Part shown: positions 9,794-17,848 of the stretch, in pieces
How the letters are laid out: every line of letters begins with the position of its first letter
Numbering within the stretch: the first letter of the stretch is position 1
Origin: Pseudomonas sp. FP2335
GTDB lineage: Bacteria > Pseudomonadota > Gammaproteobacteria > Pseudomonadales > Pseudomonadaceae
DNA length: 64,000 bases
Direction: 5' to 3'
Assembly: GCF_030687535.1 (NCBI RefSeq)
Contig: NZ_CP117437.1
Span: 4,547,501-4,611,500 of the forward strand
Made by a program: the position numbers and the translations under genes
Notes under the pieces: model-generated
What the model was told of the DNA's origin: nothing
The model's input: the letters and a program-made list of their open reading frames with translations, nothing else
Database searches by the model: none

Positions 9794-9807
9794 TTGAAAT
9801 ATCTCAA
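9794..9807 (-). promoter_or_regulatory. Candidate operator of the SDR-araFGH operon
   Basis: A 14-bp imperfect palindrome, TTGAAATATCTCAA (12 of 14 positions symmetric), lies in an AT-rich stretch 60 bp upstream of the SDR start. It is the most symmetric element between this operon and the GNAT gene. A sugar-responsive regulator such as the nearby IclR protein could bind here; this is inference. Confidence 0.35.
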
Positions 9808-9851
9808 TATATAAATTTGCATCCCACATACTGAGCAGTCGCGCAAAAAAA

Positions 9852-9881
9852 GTGGGAGCCGGCTTATGTCGGAGCTCCCAC
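9852..9881. repeat. Single degenerate REP hairpin
   Basis: GTGGGAG and CTCCCAC form a short hairpin related to the REP core, after a run of seven A. On the minus strand it is followed by that run as T, so it may also act as a terminator for the GNAT gene. Confidence 0.6.
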
Positions 9882-9913
9882 ATTTGAACTTCAGTGCTTT
9901 CTAAAAAGTGATC

Positions 9914-10393
9914 TCAGCCCAAGGCAAAGTCGCGCAACGCATCGCCTTCCATGCGGTAGCGCACCCACTCTTCCTGGGGCTGCGCGCCGATGGATTTGTA
10001 GAAGGCGATCGCCGGCTCGTTCCAGTCCAGCACGCTCCATTCGAAGCGCCCGCAACCGTTGTCAAAGGCGATCTTCGCCAGGTGGCGCAGCAACTTCTTG
10101 CCCGCACCGCCGCCGCGTTGTTCCGGGTTGATGTAGAGGTCTTCGAGGTACAGGCAGTTGCTGCCCAGCCACGTGGAGTAGCTGAAAAAGAACACCGCGA
10201 AACCAATCGGCAAGCCGTCGCGCAAACAGATCAGGCCATGGGCGGTGGCGCCCTCGCTGAACAGGCTGCGCTCGATGTCCACGACACTGGCGATCACTTC
10301 ATGCCGGGCCTTTTCGTACTCGGCCAGTTCGGTGATGAAAGTCAGGATCTGCGCAGCATCGCTGGGCACCGCGGGGCGAATCTCGATGGTCAT
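9914..10393 (-). CDS. GNAT acetyltransferase, diamine/spermidine acetyltransferase-like
   Basis: A 159-residue single-domain GNAT. The acetyl-CoA loop appears as EQRGGGAGKKLL. The segments LYLEDLYINPEQRG and WNEPAIAFYK match the spermidine/spermine (SAT1/thialysine) acetyltransferase subgroup, so a polyamine or a lysine analogue is the likely acceptor. ATG at 10393 is chosen because AAGG sits 7 nt upstream and the family alignment starts there; the frame stays open for ten more codons upstream. It appears to be a solitary gene. Confidence 0.85.
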   Translation of the reverse strand: MTIEIRPAVPSDAAQILTFITELAEYEKARHEVIASVVDIERSLFSEGATAHGLICLRDGLPIGFAVFFFSYSTWLGSNCLYLEDLYINPEQRGGGAGKKLLRHLAKIAFDNGCGRFEWSVLDWNEPAIAFYKSIGAQPQEEWVRYRMEGDALRDFALG

Positions 10394-10579
10394 GGTCGAG
10401 CCTTGGGCAATTTCAAAGCACACATACTAAGGGGGATTCATGACTGATTGCAGTGCATTTTCATCGCTGCCGTTACTCCGTCGGCAGCTAACGCTGGCAC
10501 CAGCAACCGCACAACAATCGACCAATGCCACCATGGTAAAAAAACCGGCATAACTCCAACGACTTCCAGGCCGCCCCCC

Positions 10580-11782
10580 ATGCACTCCACACCCCCGGTG
10601 AGCAACAAGCTGTTCGCCCTGTTCTGTCTCGCCAGTTTTCTGCTGTCGTTGTCTTACGGCTCGACCTTTTTGCTGTCGCTGCTGATGCATACACGCGGCG
10701 GCGATGAGCACGATGCGGGCAGTGTGATTTCCATGGCGATGCTCAGCACCTTTGTCGCGGTGATGGTCTCAGGGCATCTGTCCGACGCCCTGGGTGCGGC
10801 GCGCGCGATTGCCGGTATGGGTCTGCTGTTGGTAGTGGCATGCCTGGGCTTTGCGCTGACGCCGGGCGTTGGCGAAAGCCTGATGGTGTTCGGGCTGGCC
10901 CTGGGACTGGGCTGGGGGGTGTTCTACACCTTGGGGCCGATCATCGTGGCGATGTTGGTGGCGCCGCAACAACGGGCCAAATATTTTGCGTTGCTGTCGG
11001 GCAGCATGATGAGCGGCATCGGCGCCGGGCCGTTGCTGGGGCGGGCGGCCAACGTCCTGGGGCTGGCGCTGACCAGCGCATTTCTGATCGCTGCATGCGC
11101 CAGCCTGATCGGTGTGCTGATGTTCTGGCGCCTGGGTGCCCATCTCGGGCAAGAGGCTGCGGTGGCCAAAATCTCCTGGCGCGCCACGCGTCAGGTGCTG
11201 TCGTCCAAAGCCGCATTCGCGATTGTCATGGTCGGCCTGGGCGGTTGTGTGTTTGGCGGGTTGTCGTCGTTCCAGACCAGCTATGCAGCGGCGCACTCGC
11301 TGGACTATTCGCTGTTTTTTGCGGGTTTTCTCAGCGCCGCGATCAGCAGCCGGTTGTTGATCGCCGGCTTCGTGGTCAAGCGGGATGCGTACCGCGCGGC
11401 GTGTGTGCTGTCGGGGTTGATGCTGGTGTCGGTGTTGATGTTTGGCTTCGGTGTGTCAGGCAGTTTCAGTTACCTGTTGGCGGCGATTACGTTGGGGGTG
11501 GGTTACGGCCTGACGTATTCGGTGATCAACGGGTTGGTGGCGAACGAAGCACCGCCGGGCAGCACCTCCCAGGCGTTGCTGTTGTTCAGCCTGGCGTACT
11601 TTGTCGGGGTGTTCGGGTTTCCGTTGCTGGCGGGCAAGATCATCGTCGAACACGGCATGCCCACGCTGTTGTTGAGTGTGACGGCGGTGGCGGCGCTCAA
11701 TTGGCTGATCAGCGTTGTTCGGCTGGTACTGCGCCGTTCGTCGCCATCGAGGCACCAACCAGCCTTGCGGGCGGACCAATAG
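10580..11782 (+). CDS. MFS transporter
   Basis: A 400-residue membrane protein with about 12 hydrophobic segments. It has the MFS loop 2-3 signature in the form GHLSDALGAAR and a matching second half. Substrate and direction cannot be told; the architecture suits a small drug or metabolite exporter. The Shine-Dalgarno is weak, and a downstream start is possible but would remove part of the first helix. It is followed after 34 bp by a small secreted protein gene on the same strand. Confidence 0.8.
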   Translation: MHSTPPVSNKLFALFCLASFLLSLSYGSTFLLSLLMHTRGGDEHDAGSVISMAMLSTFVAVMVSGHLSDALGAARAIAGMGLLLVVACLGFALTPGVGESLMVFGLALGLGWGVFYTLGPIIVAMLVAPQQRAKYFALLSGSMMSGIGAGPLLGRAANVLGLALTSAFLIAACASLIGVLMFWRLGAHLGQEAAVAKISWRATRQVLSSKAAFAIVMVGLGGCVFGGLSSFQTSYAAAHSLDYSLFFAGFLSAAISSRLLIAGFVVKRDAYRAACVLSGLMLVSVLMFGFGVSGSFSYLLAAITLGVGYGLTYSVINGLVANEAPPGSTSQALLLFSLAYFVGVFGFPLLAGKIIVEHGMPTLLLSVTAVAALNWLISVVRLVLRRSSPSRHQPALRADQ

Positions 11783-11816
11783 AGGGTAAGGACAATAACT
11801 CTATGGAGATTCCCTC

Positions 11817-12149
11817 ATGAAGCATTCCAAGTTGGCTGCCCTCGCCTTTGCAGGCCTGTTGTCGTCGGTTTCGCTGAGCGGTTTTGCGGCCACCTCGTCC
11901 ACCGGCACGAGCACCCCTGACGCGACCACCGAGTCCCAGAAATCCATGGGCACGGGGCTGCAAATCAACAATGGGGCGGTGATCGAAAACTCCAACGGCG
12001 CCGACCCGCACACCAAGGGGCACGACGCGGAACGCCAGGCGCCAACTGCGGTGGGCAATGGCAAGATGGGCCCCTCGGTGAACGAGCCGACGATCAACAA
12101 AGGCGATGACTCCAACCTGCCGGGCGCGCCGAAACAGCCTGCGCCGTAG
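11817..12149 (+). CDS. Small secreted protein of unknown function
   Basis: A 110-residue protein with a clear Sec signal peptide (Lys-rich start, hydrophobic core, cleavage near SGFAA at residues 21-25). The mature part is rich in Thr, Ser, Asn and Pro and lacks cysteine or recognisable domains, so it is probably disordered. GGAG lies 8 nt before the ATG. A dyad at 12170-12203 probably ends the transcript. No function is proposed. Confidence 0.75.
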   Translation: MKHSKLAALAFAGLLSSVSLSGFAATSSTGTSTPDATTESQKSMGTGLQINNGAVIENSNGADPHTKGHDAERQAPTAVGNGKMGPSVNEPTINKGDDSNLPGAPKQPAP

Positions 12150-12169
12150 AAGGCATGTTCCGAAACCCA

Positions 12170-12203
12170 ATGTGGCAGGGCGCTTACCTCCTGCCACATT
12201 TTT
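12170..12203 (+). terminator. Intrinsic terminator, possibly bidirectional
   Basis: ATGTGGCAGG pairs with CCTGCCACAT across a 10-nt loop and is followed by TTTT. It lies between the convergent ends of the small secreted protein gene and the PfkB kinase gene. Confidence 0.75.
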
Positions 12204-12211
12204 GCCGCGGT

Positions 12212-13117
12212 TCAGCGCGCCAATAGCGCGTCGACCTCGGCGGTGCCAGGAGAAGTGGCCGGGCCCCAGCGTGTCACGGCCAAGGCTGCCGCAGCGTTCG
12301 CACGGCGCGCCGCCTGGACGGGTGCGAGGCCATTGGCCAAGCCTGCGATAAACACCCCAGCATGGGCATCGCCCGCTCCGTTGCTGTCCACCGCCGTCAC
12401 CTTGAAGCCCGGCACATGTTCGGCATTCACCCAGCAGCCATTCGGGCCATCGCGCACCACCCGCAATGCGCCCTCGGGCAGATGCCGTTGCAAGGCGTTC
12501 AAGGCCTGCGCCAACGTAGCCGCACCAGTAAACGCCAACACCTCCGGACCATTGCTGGTCCAGATGTCGATACGCGGCAGCAACGCTGCCATCAGCGGCG
12601 ACTCCGGCGCCTTGACCAGCGGGCCCGGATCGAACACCACGGTGATCTCACGCGGCAGCGCCAACAGCCAATCGAGCAACGCCTGGGCCTTGCCTTCGAG
12701 CAACAGGCTGTAACCGCTGACATAGACATAATCGTCCGCCTGCGGGACAACCCGCGCCAAATCCTCGGCCGTCAACTCGCCCTCGGCACCGAGATGGGAA
12801 ATGAACGTGCGTTCGGTCGTCGCCTCGGTCAGTGACACACACAAGCCCGTGTCTTTATCGGGGCTGGCGGCCTGGGCCATCTCGACACCTTCGGCCTGCA
12901 TCGCCGCGCGGGCCAAGTCACCAAAGCGCCCGTTGCCGTGGCGCCCCAGATACACCACCGGCAAGCCGTTGCGCCGTGCCGCCGCCATCACATTGAAACC
13001 ACCGCCGGCTTCGAAACTGGCAGATTGTGCCAACACGTCACCGCCAGTCGCGGGCAAGGTTTCCAGGGCCATGACCAGATCGACAATGACCTGGCCGGTG
13101 TGCAGCAATCTAGACAT
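12212..13117 (-). CDS. PfkB-family sugar/nucleoside kinase (YegV-like)
   Basis: A 301-residue ribokinase-like enzyme. The N-terminal PfkB signature appears as EAGGGFNVMAAARRNG (about 37-52) and the C-terminal catalytic signature as NGAGDAHAGVF, whose Asp is the base. It probably phosphorylates a sugar or nucleoside released by the hydrolase encoded upstream. It is the last gene of a leftward operon and overlaps the permease gene by 8 bp. The set (GntR, ADP-ribosylglycohydrolase, permease, PfkB kinase) mirrors E. coli yegW, yegU, yegT and yegV, but the substrate is not established. Confidence 0.88.
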   Translation of the reverse strand: MSRLLHTGQVIVDLVMALETLPATGGDVLAQSASFEAGGGFNVMAAARRNGLPVVYLGRHGNGRFGDLARAAMQAEGVEMAQAASPDKDTGLCVSLTEATTERTFISHLGAEGELTAEDLARVVPQADDYVYVSGYSLLLEGKAQALLDWLLALPREITVVFDPGPLVKAPESPLMAALLPRIDIWTSNGPEVLAFTGAATLAQALNALQRHLPEGALRVVRDGPNGCWVNAEHVPGFKVTAVDSNGAGDAHAGVFIAGLANGLAPVQAARRANAAAALAVTRWGPATSPGTAEVDALLAR

Positions 13118-14576
13118 GACGACGCTCGACTAACGCCGGGCGACGGTCGGATGCGCCGCCCAGTACGGCATAAATCCCGCCGGCCACCAGGAAGGTGACG
13201 ATCCAGCCCAAGCCGTTGTGGCCCAGCCAGGAGTCGGACAAAGGCCCGGCGAACCAGATGTTTTCGGCGGTGGTGCCGATGGTGGTAAAGCTGAAACCCA
13301 GCACGATCGCCACGGCCCAGGCACCAAACGCGCGCCATTCCACGCCGCCGCGGTACCAATAGGCACTGCTCGGGCTGACGTCCAGCAGGTCATTGGCGCT
13401 GTAGTGGTGACGGTGGATCAGGTCGACCACGAAGATCCCGACCCACGCGGTGATCGGTACCGCCAACAGCGAAATGAAGGTGATGAACGGGCCGTAGAAG
13501 CTGTCGGCGATCAGCATGAAGTAGATCGAGCCGGCGAAGATCGCCACGATGTCGACGATCACTGCGTGCACGCGCTTGACCTTCAAGCCGAGGGTCAAGG
13601 TGGTGAGGCCCGCCGAGTACACCGAGAGGTTGTTCGACAGCAGCAGCCCGCCGAACGCGGTGATCAGGTACGGCACGGCCATCCAGGTCGGCAACATGTC
13701 GCGGATCGCGATGATCGGGTCGGTGGCCGAGGCCAGGTCGTTGTTGCCCACCGAGAGCAGGCCGCCGAGGGTGATCAGCAGCACCAGCGGGATGCCCGCG
13801 CCAAACGCGGCCGAGGCCACCAGGCGCACGGCCTTGACGCTGCGGTGCTGGTATCGCGACATGTCGGCGCCGGCATTGGCCCAGCCGATACCCGTGCCGG
13901 CGGCCATGGTGCCGACGCCGATGATCATCGCGCTCAGCGGCGCCGGCGTAGCGTTGAACACCGCGCTCCAGTCGATGGTGGCGCAGAGGAAGCCGCCCAC
14001 CAGGATATTCAGGGCGCCGAACACGTAGGTCGCCCACTTCTGGATCACCAGCAAGGTGGCGTGACCGAGGCCGGATACCGACAGGGTCAGCAGCACGAAG
14101 ATGGCGATGAATACTAGCGTCAGAACCGGTGCGCTTTTCGCCTCGACCGGCGAGCCGAACAGGATCGAGCACAACGACAGCAGCACGAACGCGGCTGTGG
14201 TGGTGTTCACGGTTTCCCAGCCCAGGCGCGACATCAGCGAGACCAGCGTCGGGCCGATGTTGCCGCGCACACCGAAGATCGCCCGGGACAAGGTCAGGCT
14301 CGGCGCACGGCCACGTCGACCGGCGATGGAGATGATGCCCACCACCGCGAACGAACCGGCCGCGCCGAGGATCGCGACGATGATTGCCTGCCAGATGGCC
14401 AGGCCGCGAAACGCCACCAGCGTCGCTCCCAGCGGCAGGCCGAGGATGCTGATATTGGCGGCGAACCAGACCCAGAACAGTTGCAGCGGATGGCCGTTGC
14501 ACTCGCCTTCCGGAACCGGTTCGATGCCACGTGTTTCCAATTGCCCGGCGCTTTGGCCGCTAGGGGTGCTGCTCAT
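13110..14576 (-). CDS. NCS1-family nucleobase/nucleoside permease
   Basis: A 488-residue cytosine/purine/uracil/allantoin permease-type protein with about 12 membrane segments. Family features include the N-terminal WVWFAANISILGLPLG and the mid-protein GIGWANAGADMSRYQ region. It would import a nucleobase, nucleoside or related cation-coupled substrate. ATG at 14576 is preceded by AGGAG and overrides a much longer open frame upstream. It shares an operon with an ADP-ribosylglycohydrolase and a PfkB kinase, which suggests uptake of an N-glycoside rather than a free base. Confidence 0.9.
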   Translation of the reverse strand: MSSTPSGQSAGQLETRGIEPVPEGECNGHPLQLFWVWFAANISILGLPLGATLVAFRGLAIWQAIIVAILGAAGSFAVVGIISIAGRRGRAPSLTLSRAIFGVRGNIGPTLVSLMSRLGWETVNTTTAAFVLLSLCSILFGSPVEAKSAPVLTLVFIAIFVLLTLSVSGLGHATLLVIQKWATYVFGALNILVGGFLCATIDWSAVFNATPAPLSAMIIGVGTMAAGTGIGWANAGADMSRYQHRSVKAVRLVASAAFGAGIPLVLLITLGGLLSVGNNDLASATDPIIAIRDMLPTWMAVPYLITAFGGLLLSNNLSVYSAGLTTLTLGLKVKRVHAVIVDIVAIFAGSIYFMLIADSFYGPFITFISLLAVPITAWVGIFVVDLIHRHHYSANDLLDVSPSSAYWYRGGVEWRAFGAWAVAIVLGFSFTTIGTTAENIWFAGPLSDSWLGHNGLGWIVTFLVAGGIYAVLGGASDRRPALVERRHV

Positions 14577-14640
14577 GAAGGATGCTCCTGCTGCCTGTGT
14601 TGTTGTGGTTGTGGCAAGTGTTCCATGCAGTCGATCAACT

Positions 14641-14656
14641 GTGGGAGCGGGTGGAT
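14641..14656. repeat. Solitary REP half-element
   Basis: GTGGGAGCGGGTGGAT matches the first 11 bases of the local REP and then diverges. It is a remnant in the 89-bp gap between the permease and ADP-ribosylglycohydrolase genes. Confidence 0.5.
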
Positions 14657-14665
14657 CTGTGCCAG

Positions 14666-15667
14666 TCAGCGCATGGCGAGTAGTGCCTGGACCAGTGGCT
14701 GCAAGTCCAGACCATTGACCCGCTTGACCTGCTCGACCATCGCCTGTGGCCAGCACTGCATGCCCAGGCAGGCACCCAGCATGGCGCCGAGAATCGCGGC
14801 GATGGTATCGGTGTCGCCGCCCAGGCTGGCAGCCAGGCACAAGGCTTCAAACGCGCTCATGTCGCCCACCGCCACTTGCTGCGCGAGGGCGAACGAGACC
14901 ACCACCGACTCCTGGGATGCGACGGAGGTGCCGATCAATTCGTAGAGCAAATCGGCAAACAGCGCTTTGTCGCCACTGCCGACACTCAGGGTGCGCGCCC
15001 AACTGATGCGGGTGGACATGCGTCCTCCGGCAATCCAGTGACCATGGCTTTGCGCCTGCTGGGCGATCTGGGTGCCGATGTTCAGTGCTTCGCCCAAATC
15101 CACGCCGTTGATCCCGGCCGAGACCACCGCCGCCACCGCCGCCGCGCTGGAGATGCCCAGGCTGGTGTTGTGGGTGACCTGGCACGCCTGGATCACAGCC
15201 TGGATAAACCGCGTCGGATCGCTGACATCAGCGGCGATACCGACCGGAGTGATGCGCATCGCGGCACCGTTGGTGGTGCCATAACGCCCGGACTCCTGCG
15301 GGGTGTGACCGGCGAGGATCATGTCGATCGCACGTTTGGTCGATGGGCCGAGCAAGTCCTGGGAACCCTTGGCGCGCATCCGCGCTTCCCACGCGATCAA
15401 GCGCTTGGCCAGCACGGTGGGCTCGATGGTGCCTCGGCCTTCGACCAGCAGCTCACCGACCAGAATCGCCTGCTCGGTGTCATCGGTGATGGAACCGGCG
15501 GGCATGTTCGGCGCGATGGGCTGGTTGGCGTCGGCATCTTCCAGGGTGGTGATCGCACCGAAGCGTGCGCGCACCTGTTCGCGGCTCAGGGACTGGGTGG
15601 GCATGCCCAGGGCATCGCCCAAGGCCAGGCCGTAGAAGGCGCCGAGCGCGCGGTTGAGCGGGGTCAT
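14666..15667 (-). CDS. ADP-ribosylglycohydrolase-family protein (YegU-like)
   Basis: A 333-residue member of the DraG/ARH fold, whose members hydrolyse N-glycosidic bonds of ADP-ribose or related nucleosides using two magnesium ions. Metal-binding motifs are visible as GDALGMP (about 17-23), SITDDTE (about 58-64) and GGDTDT (about 287-292). Given the neighbours, it more likely cleaves an imported nucleoside-like compound than a protein modification. Its ATG overlaps the GntR stop as ATGA, so the two are translationally coupled. Confidence 0.9.
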   Translation of the reverse strand: MTPLNRALGAFYGLALGDALGMPTQSLSREQVRARFGAITTLEDADANQPIAPNMPAGSITDDTEQAILVGELLVEGRGTIEPTVLAKRLIAWEARMRAKGSQDLLGPSTKRAIDMILAGHTPQESGRYGTTNGAAMRITPVGIAADVSDPTRFIQAVIQACQVTHNTSLGISSAAAVAAVVSAGINGVDLGEALNIGTQIAQQAQSHGHWIAGGRMSTRISWARTLSVGSGDKALFADLLYELIGTSVASQESVVVSFALAQQVAVGDMSAFEALCLAASLGGDTDTIAAILGAMLGACLGMQCWPQAMVEQVKRVNGLDLQPLVQALLAMR

Positions 15668-16389
15668 TTCGGGTTTCCAAATTGCAGATGCAGGCGAAAG
15701 TGCAGCGGGTCAAGCAAGCTTTCAACGTATTCCATAAAGCGCTCGCGACGGTCGTAGGTGGTGCGCGACGCCTTGAGAAACACGCTACCGCTGGGGCGAC
15801 CGAGCAGCTCGGCGTCGCTGTCACTGAGGGGCTCGGCGCCGATCCATTGGTCACCTTCGGCGCCGACAAAGCCGTAGGCTGCCAGGGTGATGGTCAGGGA
15901 GTTCTCGATCAGACCGACTTCCGGCAGGCTCTCAAGGCCACCGGAAGCCGGCATCAGCGAACGTTCCAGGGACACGGCGGTACCGTCTGACGTGCGCCGG
16001 CGGCGGTCGAGAGCAATGAATTGCTCGGTGCCGAAGCGGCTGAACAGGTCCGGGCGGCTCACGGCCTCGAACCGCAGGACGTCGGTGCTCACCTGCGCCC
16101 CGGTGTCCGCCAGGGCTTGTGCCCAGCCGCTGCGCTGGTCGAGCATCATGCCGTCAAAGGTAACGATGGAGCCGACGCCGCTCTGGGTCGCAATGTAATG
16201 ACGTCGCTTGAGCTCGGCCAGCGCCTCGCGCAGGGTGCCCCGGCTGACGGCGAACTCTTCGGCCAGTTGATGCTCACCCGGGAGCAGGAAACCGTCGGCC
16301 ATCACCCCACCCTCGATACGGCGGATGAGCTCGTCGACGACGCGTTTTTTCTTATCAAATCGAACATGTCTAATCATGTACAAATTCAT
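15664..16389 (-). CDS. GntR/HutC-family regulator (YegW-like)
   Basis: A 241-residue regulator with an N-terminal winged helix (HQLAEEFAVSRGTLREALAEL near residue 45) and a C-terminal UTRA ligand domain. It is the first gene of the nucleoside-type operon, so it probably controls its own transcription. The start is uncertain: ATG 16389 or ATG 16377, neither with a good Shine-Dalgarno. A 16-bp dyad (16364-16379) overlaps the second start and could be the operator. Confidence 0.87.
   Translation of the reverse strand: MNLYMIRHVRFDKKKRVVDELIRRIEGGVMADGFLLPGEHQLAEEFAVSRGTLREALAELKRRHYIATQSGVGSIVTFDGMMLDQRSGWAQALADTGAQVSTDVLRFEAVSRPDLFSRFGTEQFIALDRRRRTSDGTAVSLERSLMPASGGLESLPEVGLIENSLTITLAAYGFVGAEGDQWIGAEPLSDSDAELLGRPSGSVFLKASRTTYDRRERFMEYVESLLDPLHFRLHLQFGNPK
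16364..16379 (-). promoter_or_regulatory. Candidate GntR operator at the start of its own gene
   Basis: ACATG-N6-CATGT is a perfect interrupted palindrome overlapping the alternative start codon of the GntR gene. HutC-type regulators often bind such sites near their own genes. The assignment is inferred from position and symmetry. Confidence 0.35.
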
Positions 16390-16447
16390 ACCCGAAAGCG
16401 CCCGCTGTCAGCAAGCGAATTATTTTAGGAGGATGAAAAAGCCAGCC

Positions 16448-17008
16448 TCAGGGTTCCAGGCCAATCCTGAAGAATTCCCCGCCACTCCAGACGCCCAGCC
16501 AGTTCTGACCGTTGATCGGACGGCTGACCGCCAGTTCGACCAATTGGTAGAACACATTGCGATGCACGAGGGCTTCGAGGTTGGTGCGCACCCGCAGATA
16601 GGGTGACGGTTCCTGGGTGACTGGGTCAATGACCACCCGCAGCGGGTGCTCGAGGCCGGCATCGATCTGCTCGTCGACATTGGTGGTAAAGCGCAGCACC
16701 TGGCTTTCGCCCTGCCCTTCGACGTCAAGCGTCAGCGCAACGAACGGCGCATCATCGACGCGGATGCCGACTTTTTCCACGGGAGTGACCAGAAAGTACT
16801 CATCGCCATCGCGGCGGATGATATTGGAGAACAGCATGACCATCGGCTTACGCCCGATCGGCGTGCCCTGGTAGAACCAGGTGCCGTCGCGGGCGATGCG
16901 CATGTCGATATGGCCGCAGAACTCCGGGTTCCATAGGTGCACTGGCGCCGGTCCCTTGCCCTTGGGCAGTTGGGCCAACAGATCATTGGCCTTGGCGGAA
17001 TCGGTCAT
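16448..17008 (-). CDS. DUF1285 protein
   Basis: A 186-residue cytoplasmic protein of the DUF1285 family, the orthologue by sequence and position of P. aeruginosa PA2954. There are no signal peptide or membrane segments. Recognisable conserved parts are PVHLWNPEFCGHIDMRI and DGTWFYQGTPI. The biochemical role is unknown. A strong AGGAG precedes the ATG, and it follows the lipoprotein gene by 16 bp, so the two form a small operon. In P. aeruginosa this pair directly follows ETF-QO; here 14 kb intervene. Confidence 0.9.
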   Translation of the reverse strand: MTDSAKANDLLAQLPKGKGPAPVHLWNPEFCGHIDMRIARDGTWFYQGTPIGRKPMVMLFSNIIRRDGDEYFLVTPVEKVGIRVDDAPFVALTLDVEGQGESQVLRFTTNVDEQIDAGLEHPLRVVIDPVTQEPSPYLRVRTNLEALVHRNVFYQLVELAVSRPINGQNWLGVWSGGEFFRIGLEP

Positions 17009-17024
17009 GGGCTGCTCCTGTGTC

Positions 17025-17630
17025 TTATTGATCGCTCATGCCCAGCAGGCTGCGGGCGTACTGCGCCAGGGGGCGGGCGATCAGATCCTGGGGTCGGTTG
17101 TCGTGGAACGTCAGTAAACCGCCACGGCTGCGAATCCGCACAGTATCAATCAAATACTGGGTGCTGGTCTCGATCAACATCACCTGGATCACACCGCTGT
17201 CGAGGCCGACGCGATCGAGGGCTTCCTGGTCGGCCCATTCATCGGCGTTGCCGATGCGGTCATCGGCTGCCGCGAAACGGCAATACAGCAGGTAGTGGGC
17301 CCCCGCGCCGCGCGCTTCAGTCATTGCCTGCTCGAGGCCTTCCGGCTGACGGGCGCGACGGACCATGGGGAAGTATTCGACGAAGCCGTTGAAGGCTTCT
17401 TCGGCCACCACGTTGGGACGCGGGTAGGCACTGCCCGGCGGCACAAATGCGCCTTGAGCGATAAAGACAAAGGAGTCCGGTTGCAGGCGGATCGAGTTGG
17501 TACGGCGGGTGTCGCTGTGGTCGAGCAACCCGGCGTCACTCATCTGATAGCGAGTGCCTTCGGCCATATCGCTGACGGTCATGCAACCACTCAGCGCCAA
17601 CGACGCCAGCAACAAAACCAGACTACGCAT
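17025..17630 (-). CDS. DUF4823 lipoprotein
   Basis: A 201-residue predicted lipoprotein. The signal peptide ends in the lipobox LALSGC, so Cys16 would be lipidated. The remainder matches the DUF4823 family (PA2955-like). There is a good Shine-Dalgarno (GGAGGA) before the ATG at 17630; the longer open frame upstream lacks one and would bury the signal peptide. The role is unknown, and the second residue after Cys is Thr, which favours outer-membrane sorting. Confidence 0.87.
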   Translation of the reverse strand: MRSLVLLLASLALSGCMTVSDMAEGTRYQMSDAGLLDHSDTRRTNSIRLQPDSFVFIAQGAFVPPGSAYPRPNVVAEEAFNGFVEYFPMVRRARQPEGLEQAMTEARGAGAHYLLYCRFAAADDRIGNADEWADQEALDRVGLDSGVIQVMLIETSTQYLIDTVRIRSRGGLLTFHDNRPQDLIARPLAQYARSLLGMSDQ

Positions 17631-17718
17631 CCTAATCCTCCAGAAGCCGGTGACGGAAAACCGGCGAATGGGCGTGAGATGCAGAATCCGCGCCATTCAC
17701 AGACGACACAAATCAAAT

Positions 17719-17821
17719 GTGGGAGCGGGCTTGTGTGGGAGCGGGCTTGCTCGCGAATGCGGTGTGTCAGTCAGCACATCTGTTTCTGATACACCGCATT
17801 CGCGAGCAAGCCCGCTCCCAC
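17719..17821. repeat. REPIN with tandem duplication of one arm
   Basis: The left arm starts with GTGGGAGCGGGCTTGT, immediately followed by a second, complete REP start, then the centre and the inverted right arm. The duplication is about 17 bp. It lies between the lipoprotein and MoaA-like genes. Confidence 0.92.
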
Positions 17822-17848
17822 AGGGGAATGTGGCGGAAGAATATCGGG

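Noticed and set aside
13110..14840. Longer N-terminus for the NCS1 permease
   Set aside because: The extra residues read through part of the ADP-ribosylglycohydrolase gene; ATG 14576 has a good AGGAG.
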